DNA from: an uncultured Rhodospirillales bacterium
GTDB taxonomy: Bacteria > Pseudomonadota > Alphaproteobacteria > Rhodospirillales > Defluviicoccaceae
Direction: 5' to 3'
Length of the DNA stretch: 11,563 bases
Assembly: GCA_937127205.1 (NCBI GenBank)
Contig: CAKZLS010000337.1
Span: forward strand, 1-11,563
The notes under the pieces were generated by a model. That model did not search any database. It was not told the origin of the DNA and saw only the letters and a program-made list of their open reading frames with translations. Of the stretch, positions 1-6,404 are shown in pieces. Both the position numbers and the translations under genes were made by a program. The number at the start of each line of letters is the position of its first letter. Positions within the stretch are counted from its first letter, which is position 1.

Positions 1-108
1 GTAGTCCTGGTCCTCGAGGATTGGCATCGACGAATACGCGAGCGACGTGAACGTGTCTTCGACCTTTTTCCAATTGCGGGGCGGGGCGCAATACCCTAGA
101 TGATTCAT
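1..108 (-). CDS. Possible divergent ORF, N-terminal part, cut by window edge; unknown function
   Basis: On the minus strand an open frame runs from the left edge to an ATG at 108-106; the frame stays open to about 174. It would encode at least 36 residues starting MNHLGYCAPPRNWKKVED and continuing TFTSLAYSSMPILEDQDY. Codon third positions are mostly G or C after the first few codons, more so than in the competing + frame (1-99, ending in TAG), so the minus reading looks more coding-like. There is no signal peptide and only a weak AGG before the ATG. I do not recognise the family. If real, it is transcribed away from pqqA with only about 50 bases between the two starts, so the pqqA promoter would have to lie in that gap or inside this gene. 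It could also be chance. Confidence 0.35.
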   Translation of the reverse strand, partial: MNHLGYCAPPRNWKKVEDTFTSLAYSSMPILEDQDY

Positions 109-160
109 GGACCTGGATTTACAAAATAATGCGGCATTCGCCACATAGGGAGGGAACGAT
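109..160 (+). promoter_or_regulatory. pqqA leader with strong ribosome binding site
   Basis: AGGGAGGG at 147-154 lies 6 bases before the pqqA ATG at 161 and is the strongest Shine-Dalgarno in the pqq operon, fitting the need for abundant precursor peptide. The stretch 112-130 is AT-rich for this GC-rich window (including ACAAAATAAT) and is the likeliest place for a -10 element. I cannot assign a convincing -35/-10 pair. A weak alternative, TTGCGG (74-79), then 17 bases, then TAGATG (97-102), lies further upstream. Confidence 0.5.
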
Positions 161-241
161 ATGCGCAAATGGACTCAGCCGAGAATTGTCGAGATCGCCG
201 TCGGAATGGAAATCAACTGCTACGCTTGTGCCAAGCGATAG
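161..241 (+). CDS. pqqA: PqqA, PQQ precursor peptide
   Basis: This 26-residue peptide is the ribosomal precursor whose glutamate and tyrosine side chains become the PQQ skeleton. The reading is MRKWTQPRIVEIAVGMEI followed by NCYACAKR. The family hallmark is a Glu and a Tyr separated by three residues, seen here as E17 and Y21 in GMEINCY. Length is typical of PqqA (about 22-29). It is preceded by a strong Shine-Dalgarno at 147-154 and followed 20 bases after the stop by a 10-bp hairpin, then pqqB. The two cysteines flanking the crosslinked tyrosine (C20, C23) and the basic AKR tail are noticeable, but I cannot say they are rare. The gene is too short for ordinary ORF callers. Identification is secure from the motif together with pqqBCDE directly downstream. 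Confidence 0.95.
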   Translation: MRKWTQPRIVEIAVGMEINCYACAKR

Positions 242-260
242 TGCAGTTCGTGAGCGTTTG

Positions 261-290
261 CCGATCGGGGGTCCTTTGTTCCCCGGTCGG
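261..290 (+). terminator. pqqA-pqqB intercistronic hairpin (attenuator or RNA-stability element)
   Basis: CCGATCGGGG (261-270) pairs with CCCCGGTCGG (281-290), giving a 10-bp stem with one G-U pair and a 10-base loop. No T-run follows, so it is not a canonical intrinsic terminator. It is better read as a partial attenuator or an mRNA 3'-end stabiliser that lets the short pqqA message accumulate above pqqBCDE. Stem-loops between pqqA and the next pqq gene, with pqqA transcripts in excess, are known in other PQQ producers; the role here is inferred. Confidence 0.65.
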
Positions 291-316
291 GTGAGCGTCT
301 CGTAGTCCCCAGGCTC

Positions 317-330
317 GGGGCGGGTGCCCC
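317..330 (+). promoter_or_regulatory. GC hairpin directly before the pqqB start codon
   Basis: GGGGC (317-321) can pair with GCCCC (326-330), which abuts the pqqB ATG at 331. The same GGGG can instead pair with CCCC at 307-310. No clear purine-rich Shine-Dalgarno is visible apart from this G-rich arm. The structure would hide any ribosome site and probably lowers pqqB translation relative to pqqA. Seen in sequence; the effect is inferred. Confidence 0.35.
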
Positions 331-1263
331 ATGTTGAGAATTTTAGTACTCGGATCTGCCGCAGGGGGAGGATTCCCTCAGTGGAACTGCGGCTGTCCGA
401 ACTGCCGCCGGGCGCGGGAGGGTGACCCGGCCGCTGTGGCCCGAACCCAATCCACGCTTGCCGTCACCGCCGACAACGAGAACTGGTTTCTGCTCAATGC
501 GTCACCGGACCTCCGTCAGCAGATCACACAGTCTCCTCCGCTTCATCCCGCTCGCGGGTCGCGGCACAGCCCCATCGCCGGCGTCGTGCTGACCAACGCC
601 GACGTGGACCACATCGCCGGTCTGCTCACGCTGCGCGAACGTCAACCGCTCACCGTCTACGCCACCCGCCGGGTGCACGACGTGCTGGCGGACAATATCG
701 TGTTCAACGTATTGAATGCGGAGTGCGTGGAGCGGCGCTCTTTCGACCTGTCCGACGAAATCGAATTGTCGCTGCCGGACGGCCAGCCCGCGGGGATTTC
801 GGTGCAGTTGTTTCCGGTGCCCGGCAAGGTGGCGCTCTATCTCGAAAAGTCGGGAGCCGGCCCTAGTTTCGGCACCGTCGCCGAAGATGCCGTCGGCGCA
901 AAGATCACCAGCCGTTCGGATGGCCGGAGCTTCTTTTATGTTCCCGGCTGCGCGGCGATGCCGGCCGATCTGGCGGACCGCCTGCGGGGGGCCGAACTGG
1001 TTTTCTTCGACGGGACCACGTGGACCGATGACGAAATGCGAACCACCGGGGTCGGCGTCAAGACGGGACGCCGGATGGGGCATATGTGCATGTCGGGATC
1101 CGACGGCGCCATCGCCGCGTTCGCCGGTCTGGACGTGCGCCGCAAGATCTTCGTGCATATCAACAATACCAACCCGGCGCTGCTGTCGGATTCGCCCGAG
1201 CGGGCCGAGGCCGAAGCGGCGGGCTGGGAAATCGCGGAAGACGGAATGGACATCGCGCTGTGA
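331..1263 (+). CDS. pqqB: PqqB, metallo-beta-lactamase-fold PQQ biosynthesis hydroxylase
   Basis: PqqB is a cytoplasmic metallo-beta-lactamase-fold protein reported to hydroxylate the tyrosine-derived ring of the crosslinked Glu-Tyr intermediate, ahead of PqqC. The 310-residue product opens with LRILVLGSAAGGGFPQWNC. It has the structural zinc cysteines C20, C22 and C25 in NCGCPNC, and the modified metal motif TNADVDHIAGLL (D91, D93, H94), which in PqqB replaces the usual HxHxDH. Length matches the family (about 300). The start is the first ATG before the conserved N-terminus; no good Shine-Dalgarno precedes it, only a GC hairpin. The stop (TGA 1261-1263) overlaps the pqqC GTG. Identification is very secure; the family's chemistry was assigned only relatively recently. 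Confidence 0.97.
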   Translation: MLRILVLGSAAGGGFPQWNCGCPNCRRAREGDPAAVARTQSTLAVTADNENWFLLNASPDLRQQITQSPPLHPARGSRHSPIAGVVLTNADVDHIAGLLTLRERQPLTVYATRRVHDVLADNIVFNVLNAECVERRSFDLSDEIELSLPDGQPAGISVQLFPVPGKVALYLEKSGAGPSFGTVAEDAVGAKITSRSDGRSFFYVPGCAAMPADLADRLRGAELVFFDGTTWTDDEMRTTGVGVKTGRRMGHMCMSGSDGAIAAFAGLDVRRKIFVHINNTNPALLSDSPERAEAEAAGWEIAEDGMDIAL

Positions 1264-1997
1264 CCGAGCTGCTGAGCCCACAAGCGCTGGAAGACAGCCT
1301 TCGCGACATCGGCGCCACCCGTTATCATAACCTGCATCCGTTTCACGGTCTGCTCCATGGCGGCAAGCTGAACAAGGGACAGGTCCAGGCCTGGGCGCTC
1401 AACCGCTATTGCTACCAGGCGGCTATTCCGCGCAAGGACGCGGCGCTGATGAGCGGCCTGACCGACCGGGAGCTTCGCCGCGAATGGCTGCACAGGATTC
1501 TCGATCACGACGGTTTCGGCGACGATCCGGGGGGGCTCGAGCGCTGGCTGACCCTGACCGATGGCCTCGGACTGGACCGCGACTACGTCATGTCCATGGA
1601 AGGGGCGTTGCCGGCCACCCGGATGGCGGTGGAGTCTTATGTGCGCTTCGTTGGCGAGCGTCCGACCCTGGAGGCGATTGCGTCTTCTCTGACCGAACTG
1701 TTCGCCCCCACCATCCATCGTGAGCGTATTTCCGGAATGCTGGAGAACTACCGTTTCATAAGTGACGACGTCATGACCTACTTCCAACGGCGCCTCACCC
1801 AGGCGCCCCGGGACGTGGAATTCGCGCTCGGCTATGTCAAACGCGAAGCGACCACGCCCGAGCGCCAGCGGGCGGTGCTCGACGCCTTGCGGTTCAAGTG
1901 CAACGTGTTGTGGACGCAGCTCGATGCCCTGCATTCCGCCTACGTGGAGCCCGGCCGCGTCCCGCCGGGCGCGTTCGTACCGGAGGGCAATGCATGA
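1260..1997 (+). CDS. pqqC: PqqC, pyrroloquinoline-quinone synthase
   Basis: PqqC is a cofactorless oxidase that carries out the last step of PQQ synthesis: ring closure and eight-electron oxidation of AHQQ using O2. The start chosen is GTG 1260-1262, which overlaps the pqqB stop as GTGA and gives 245 residues beginning (M)TELLSPQALEDSL, close to the usual 250. The frame is open further upstream, but that would run through pqqB. Family motifs include RYHNLHPFH (21-29), RYCYQAAIPRKDAAL and ILDHDG. Active-site residues of the Klebsiella enzyme (H84, H154, Y175, R179, K214) line up one residue earlier here as H83, H153, Y174, R178 and K213, so the enzyme should be active. It is coupled by ATGA overlap to pqqD. 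Confidence 0.97.
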   Translation: MTELLSPQALEDSLRDIGATRYHNLHPFHGLLHGGKLNKGQVQAWALNRYCYQAAIPRKDAALMSGLTDRELRREWLHRILDHDGFGDDPGGLERWLTLTDGLGLDRDYVMSMEGALPATRMAVESYVRFVGERPTLEAIASSLTELFAPTIHRERISGMLENYRFISDDVMTYFQRRLTQAPRDVEFALGYVKREATTPERQRAVLDALRFKCNVLWTQLDALHSAYVEPGRVPPGAFVPEGNA

Positions 1998-2281
1998 ATA
2001 CCCAAGCAATGCATGGCGAAGGCATCAAGCCAAGGTTTGCCCCGCATGTGCGTTTCAAGTTCGACCGGCGGCGTGGTCAGTGGGTGGTGTTGGCGCCCGA
2101 GCGATTGTTGCTGCCGGACGAAAACTCGGTGGAGATATTGCAGCGTTGCACCGGCGACGCCACCCTCGCCGATATCATCGATCAGTTGTCCGCGGAATTC
2201 GACGCGCCGCGCGGCGAGATCGCCGGCGACGTGCGGGCAATGGTTCAGGATCTAGCAGACAAGGGCATCCTTTCGCTATGA
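1994..2281 (+). CDS. pqqD: PqqD, PqqA-binding peptide chaperone
   Basis: This 95-residue protein is of the PqqD/RiPP-recognition-element family. It binds the PqqA leader and delivers it to PqqE. Visible family features are KPRFAPHVRFKFDRRRGQWVV near residues 12-32, the ERLLLPDENSVEILQRC stretch, a helical segment ADIIDQLSAEFDAP, and a final DLADKGIL helix. The start at ATG 1994 overlaps the pqqC stop (ATGA) and has a good Shine-Dalgarno, GGAGGG at 1982-1987, 6 bases upstream. A second in-frame ATG at 2009 has none. The stop overlaps the pqqE start. In some bacteria pqqD is fused to pqqC or pqqE; here it is a separate gene. Confidence 0.95.
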   Translation: MNTQAMHGEGIKPRFAPHVRFKFDRRRGQWVVLAPERLLLPDENSVEILQRCTGDATLADIIDQLSAEFDAPRGEIAGDVRAMVQDLADKGILSL

Positions 2282-3387
2282 ACATCGATCCTCCGTTGGC
2301 GCTGCTTGCCGAGATCACCCATCGATGCCCCATGCGCTGCCTGTACTGTTCCAACCCGGTCAATCTGGAGCCCGCCAGCCGTGAGCTCGATACCGCCACG
2401 TGGCTCAGGGTGCTCGACGAGGCCGCGGACCTCGGGGTCTACCAGGTTCATTTCTCCGGCGGCGAACCGACGGCCCGCAAGGATCTCGGGGAACTGGTCC
2501 AGCACGCCGCCGAGCTCGATCTGTACACCAATCTGATCACCTCCGGTGTGCTGCTCGAGAGCGAAGATCTGTTTCGCTTGGCGGATGCCGGCTTGGAGCA
2601 CGTTCAGCTCAGTTTCCAGGACACAGATGCGGCCGGCGGCGACCGGATCGGCGGTCTCAAGGATGCCCATCGGCGCAAGTTGGAGGTTGCAGGCTGGGTG
2701 GTGGATGCGGGCATGGCGTTTACCGTCAACGCGGTGATCCACCGCCACAACGCCGGGCGGGTGGGCGAGATGATCGAACTGGCGGTCGAATTGGGTGCCG
2801 GCCGGCTGGAGGTGGCCAGTGTTCAGTATTATGGCTGGGGTCTCAAGAACCGAGCCTATCTGATGCCGACGGAACAGCAGCTGGACGCGGTGACCGAAAT
2901 CGTTGAGGCGGCACGAGACCGGCTGGCCGGGGTGCTGACCATCGACTACGTGATCCCGGACTACTACGCACGCCGGCCCAAAGCGTGCATGGGCGGCTGG
3001 GGACGCCGGTTCGTGAACATCGATCCGAGCGGACGGGTGCTGCCGTGTCATGCGGCGACCACCATTCCGGGGCTGACCTTCGACACGGTTCAGGACCACG
3101 CGTTGGAGCACATCTGGCAGCACTCGGACGCCTTCAACCGGTTTCGCGGTACTGAGTGGATGCCCGAGCCCTGCGCATCGTGCGACTTTCGCGAAGTGGA
3201 CTGGGGCGGCTGCCGGTGCCAGGCCATGGCACTGACCGGCGACGCCGCGCAAACCGATCCCGTGTGTTCGCTGTCGCCATTGCATGAGTCGGTCCGGGCG
3301 CTCGCGGAGCGCGAAGCCGGAGCCGGGACCGAAACCGCCGTCTATCGCGGCGCAAAGAAGGAAAGCGTTCTCCGTGACCTTTCGTGA
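2278..3387 (+). CDS. pqqE: PqqE, radical-SAM/SPASM PqqA Glu-Tyr crosslinking enzyme
   Basis: PqqE reductively cleaves S-adenosylmethionine and forms the carbon-carbon bond between E17 and Y21 of PqqA, with PqqD as chaperone. The 369-residue product has the radical-SAM cysteines C17, C21 and C24 (CPMRCLYC), the GGEP motif at 61-64, and QYYGWGLKNRAYLMP near 183-197. The C-terminal SPASM domain carries C237, C257, C299, C302, D308, C312, C314 and C330. Their spacing matches the auxiliary-cluster ligands of the Methylobacterium enzyme, including the unusual aspartate. The ATG start overlaps the pqqD stop (ATGA); AAGGG lies 12 bases upstream. The same frame is open back to about 1834, but that part overlaps pqqC and pqqD and is not coding in this frame. 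All key residues are present. Confidence 0.97.
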   Translation: MNIDPPLALLAEITHRCPMRCLYCSNPVNLEPASRELDTATWLRVLDEAADLGVYQVHFSGGEPTARKDLGELVQHAAELDLYTNLITSGVLLESEDLFRLADAGLEHVQLSFQDTDAAGGDRIGGLKDAHRRKLEVAGWVVDAGMAFTVNAVIHRHNAGRVGEMIELAVELGAGRLEVASVQYYGWGLKNRAYLMPTEQQLDAVTEIVEAARDRLAGVLTIDYVIPDYYARRPKACMGGWGRRFVNIDPSGRVLPCHAATTIPGLTFDTVQDHALEHIWQHSDAFNRFRGTEWMPEPCASCDFREVDWGGCRCQAMALTGDAAQTDPVCSLSPLHESVRALAEREAGAGTETAVYRGAKKESVLRDLS

Positions 3388-3408
3388 ACCCCTTGGAACC
3401 GAGCCGCC

Positions 3409-4074
3409 ATGTTCACTGTCCTGATTGCCGATGACCATCCGCTGTTCCGCGCCGCCCTTCGCGAGGTCATCGACGGGATGTCCGACGAGCATGAAATTTT
3501 CGAGGCCGGCACCCTGGACGAAGCCCGCCAGTTGGTGACCGAGGAACCGGACCTGGACCTGGATCTCATTCTCCTTGACCTCCAGATGCCCGGATCCAAT
3601 GGCTATTCCGGCTTGATCGAGCTTCGCAATATTGCGCCATCGGTTCCCATCGTTGTGGTTTCGGCGGCCACGTCCAAAGGCGTCATCCAGGATTCGATCA
3701 CCTACGGCGCGCTGGGCTTCATTCCCAAGTCGCTGACCAAGGACGCCATCAGGGAAGGGATGGAGCGGGTGATCGCCGGCGGTCTCTACGTACCGTCCGA
3801 GGAGGCGGGCTCCGATGCCGGTTCGGGGCTCGGGAGCCGAACCGGCGGCAGGCCCGAGAGCGGTGACGAGCGTCATTCCGCACTGACCCAAGGCGAACTC
3901 CGAGTGCTTAAGCTTCTTGCCAAGGGCAAGTCCAACAAGGTGATTGCCTACGAATTGGACATTCGGGAATCCACGGTTAAAGCGCACATCACGGCCATTC
4001 TCAGAAAGCTCAAGGTTCACAGCCGCACCCAGGCCGTATTGGCGGCCCAGGATCTGGATTTCGGTAAAGGCTGA
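3409..4074 (+). CDS. LuxR/NarL-family response regulator (ErbR/AgmR-like candidate)
   Basis: This 221-residue two-component transcription regulator has an N-terminal receiver domain with the acidic pair D8-D9 (LIADDHPLF), phospho-acceptor D57 (LILLDLQMPG), S85 and K107 (GFIPKS). A polar linker (about 130-157, rich in Gly/Ser/Glu) leads to a C-terminal LuxR helix-turn-helix at about 158-212 (LTQGELRVLKLLAKGKSNKV, then ESTVKAHITAILRKLKV). It starts 21 bases after pqqE on the same strand with no terminator between, so it is probably co-transcribed. Pseudomonas ErbR (AgmR), a regulator of this class near pqq, controls PQQ and alcohol-oxidation genes; a similar role is plausible but only inferred. 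The ribosome site is modest (GGAA 3395-3398). Its 3' end faces the hybrid kinase gene 27 bases away, which may be its partner. Confidence 0.9.
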   Translation: MFTVLIADDHPLFRAALREVIDGMSDEHEIFEAGTLDEARQLVTEEPDLDLDLILLDLQMPGSNGYSGLIELRNIAPSVPIVVVSAATSKGVIQDSITYGALGFIPKSLTKDAIREGMERVIAGGLYVPSEEAGSDAGSGLGSRTGGRPESGDERHSALTQGELRVLKLLAKGKSNKVIAYELDIRESTVKAHITAILRKLKVHSRTQAVLAAQDLDFGKG

Positions 4075-4101
4075 GCGGCCTCGTACCAGAGCGGTTTGGC
4101 A

Positions 4102-6390
4102 TTAGATTGGCGCGATTTCCTCGGTCAGCATGTGGGACATGAGTGCCCGCAGCTTTGCCGGCTTGATCGGCTTTTTGAGCACCGGATAGCCATTATCCCG
4201 GACGAACTGGAGGATTTCGGCACTGCGATCGGCGGTAATGACAATGGCCGGCATGTCGTGGGCGCACGCCTTGCGGAGATGGTGGATCGCGGCCAAGCCA
4301 TCTTCACCATCGTCCAGGTGGAAGTCGGCGACGACCATGTCTGGAAGTCGGCCGGCATGCTTCAGTTCGGGCAACGCCATCGCCGGTCCGGTGGCGGTGA
4401 CCACGGTGCAGCCCCAGCCTTCCAAAAGCTCCCGCATGCCCACCAGAATACTCTCTTCGTTTTCCACCACCACGACGAAGGAGCCGGGGATATTGTCGCT
4501 GGGCGCAAAGAACGCCGGTTCCGGCAGGCGGGACGCGAAGCGGCTGGGGCTCAAAGGAATCTCGATGGAGAAGACGGAACCCTTGCCTTCCTCGGAGCGG
4601 ACATCGATCCGGTGATCCAAAATGCGGGCGATACGGGCGACGATCGCCAGGCCGAGACCGAAGCTCTTTTCCTTCAGGTGTTGCGGGATGTTGAACTGTT
4701 GGAATTCCTCGAATATCTCGCTGAGGCACGCGCCGGGTATGCCGACCCCGGTATCCCAAACTTCGATCCGCGCCGACTCACGGGTTCGCCGGCAGCCGAT
4801 GAGCACCCGTCCTTGCTTGGTGTAACGGATGGCATTGGTCACGAAATTCCGCAAGATCCGTCCCAGCAAGCCGGGGTCGGAGCGGACCATGGTCGCCGAC
4901 TGCACAACCCGCAGCTCGAGCTCGGCATCCAACGCAATGGACCGGTATTCCTGTTCCAATGAGAACAGGAGATCGCCGATACAGAAGTCGGCCTCCTCGA
5001 CGGAGACGACCCCGGCATCGAATTTGGAAATGTCCAGGAGTGTTCCCAGCAGGCCTTCCACACTTGCAAGGGCACCATCGATCCGCGATACGAACCCGCC
5101 CTCCTTTTCCGGCAGTTGGCGCTCCGACAGGGCGGAGACGAATAGGCGCGCCGCATTGAGGGGCTGCAGCAAATCGTGACTGGCCGCGGCTAGGAACTTG
5201 GTCTTGCTCAGGTTGGCATCTTCGGCCTCGGCCTTGGCCGCGCGAAGAGCCTCCGCCATCCGTGTCCGCTCGTCGATCTCCTGCCTCAATTTCGCGTTGA
5301 CGCTGGTGAGCTCGGCCGTTCTTTCGGCCACCCGCTTTTCCAGGTTCTCCTTCGACTCTCTGAGCTGCTCCGCGGCCACCTTGCGATCTGTGATGTCCGC
5401 GTAGGTGGTCACAAAGCCACCCTGCGGCATGGGATCGCGGCGGACTTCGAGCACGGTTCCGTTGGAGAGGGTCTGTTCGAGATATAAGGATTTTGCCTTG
5501 TCGGCGGAATCCAGCCGCACGGCAACGGCTTGGGCGCCATCGATGCCGTAATCGCCTTTTTCGCATCGGTAACAAAGATATTCGGCGAAAGACACTCCCG
5601 GCCGCGCCAGCCATTCCGGCAGATCGAGCAGGTCCACGAAACGGTCGTTCCACGCCACCAGTTTGCGGTCCTTGTCGAACACCGATACGCCTTGCATGAT
5701 GTTGTCGAGAGTGGATTGAAGAAGAATGGATTTCTCCGCCAGTTCCTGTTCGCGGCGCACTTCCTCCGATCGCTTGATTTCACTGATGTCCGTATAGATC
5801 CCGACGGTCCCGCCGTCGCGCGTGGTACGCTCCGTGATCTGCAACCATCGCCCGGTGCTCAGCTGAACCACCAAGGGTTCCACCGGCAGTCGATGGCGGA
5901 GCAGGCGAAGATGGAGCCATTCCTCTACGTCTACGTCTTGCCCCAAATCCGAAATCAGTCCCTGCTCCACCGTCCATCGCGAGAGAACCTCGAAAGACAC
6001 GCCGGGCTGAGCGATGGCCTCGATACCCGGCCACAATTCCTTGAATTTGGAATTCGAAAGCACAAGATTGTCGTCGCTGTCGAACTGGGCAAATCCCTCC
6101 GAAATACTCTCGATCGCCTCCATGAGGCGTGTCTGGGCGGTTTCGATTTCGGTCTTGGCCTTGGAAAGCGCCCGGTTGGCGTCCTCGAGGTCGCGCAGTG
6201 TGCCCTCGAGGGTCCGGGTGCGTTCGCGGACCTTGTCCTCGAGAAGGATTGCAGTCTGGAACAGAGAAAACGCATTGCCCTGGGAGTCGATGCCGCGCTC
6301 GACCTGGTCCATCAGGACGTCGATGATCTTCTGAGTTTTGATCGGGTCGGAGAATGTTTCGATTCCAAGCGGGTTCCGAGGAATGGACAT
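4102..6390 (-). CDS. Hybrid sensor histidine kinase, PAS-PAS-HisKA-HATPase-REC (NahK/ErcS'-like)
   Basis: This 762-residue cytoplasmic kinase shows no membrane segment. Order: helical N-terminus with coiled coil (about 45-90), PAS 1 (about 90-205, LMEAIESISEGFAQFD), PAS 2 (about 225-340, LDNIMQGVSVFDKDRKLVAW, with C273 and C276), long coiled coil (340-395), and HisKA with H405 in AAASHDLLQPLNAARLF. The HATPase follows with N519, D546-G548-G550 (DTGVGIPG) and GLGL at 578-581. A C-terminal receiver has D689 (VVADFHLDDG), T719 and K740. There is no Hpt domain, so a separate phosphotransfer protein is expected. The architecture and signatures match NahK/ErcS', the partner of NosP in Pseudomonas. 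It lies 12 bases after the FIST gene with AAGGAGG overlapping that gene's stop, so the two form one operon. The receiver's usual acidic DD is E643-N644 here. Confidence 0.92.
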   Translation of the reverse strand: MSIPRNPLGIETFSDPIKTQKIIDVLMDQVERGIDSQGNAFSLFQTAILLEDKVRERTRTLEGTLRDLEDANRALSKAKTEIETAQTRLMEAIESISEGFAQFDSDDNLVLSNSKFKELWPGIEAIAQPGVSFEVLSRWTVEQGLISDLGQDVDVEEWLHLRLLRHRLPVEPLVVQLSTGRWLQITERTTRDGGTVGIYTDISEIKRSEEVRREQELAEKSILLQSTLDNIMQGVSVFDKDRKLVAWNDRFVDLLDLPEWLARPGVSFAEYLCYRCEKGDYGIDGAQAVAVRLDSADKAKSLYLEQTLSNGTVLEVRRDPMPQGGFVTTYADITDRKVAAEQLRESKENLEKRVAERTAELTSVNAKLRQEIDERTRMAEALRAAKAEAEDANLSKTKFLAAASHDLLQPLNAARLFVSALSERQLPEKEGGFVSRIDGALASVEGLLGTLLDISKFDAGVVSVEEADFCIGDLLFSLEQEYRSIALDAELELRVVQSATMVRSDPGLLGRILRNFVTNAIRYTKQGRVLIGCRRTRESARIEVWDTGVGIPGACLSEIFEEFQQFNIPQHLKEKSFGLGLAIVARIARILDHRIDVRSEEGKGSVFSIEIPLSPSRFASRLPEPAFFAPSDNIPGSFVVVVENEESILVGMRELLEGWGCTVVTATGPAMALPELKHAGRLPDMVVADFHLDDGEDGLAAIHHLRKACAHDMPAIVITADRSAEILQFVRDNGYPVLKKPIKPAKLRALMSHMLTEEIAPI

Positions 6391-6397
6391 CTCCAGG

Positions 6398-6404
6398 CCT
6401 CCTT
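6398..6404 (-). promoter_or_regulatory. Shine-Dalgarno of the hybrid kinase, overlapping the FIST stop codon
   Basis: On the minus strand AAGGAGG begins inside the TAA stop (6405-6403) of the upstream FIST gene and lies 7 bases before the kinase ATG at 6390. This near-perfect ribosome site links the two genes as one translational unit. Confidence 0.75.

Noticed and set aside
936..2009. 357-codon minus frame opposite pqqB and pqqC
   Set aside because: Shadow of two secure genes, with composition typical of antisense translation.
1834..3387. Long + frame that would give a 517-residue PqqE with an N-terminal extension
   Set aside because: The first 148 codons overlap pqqC and pqqD out of frame and show no radical-SAM features; the ATG at 2278 fits the family N-terminus and overlaps the pqqD stop.
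2245..4020. 591-codon open frame on the minus strand opposite pqqE and the response regulator
   Set aside because: Its protein is low-complexity, His/Gly/Arg-rich antisense of two well-identified genes; long antisense frames are expected at this GC content.
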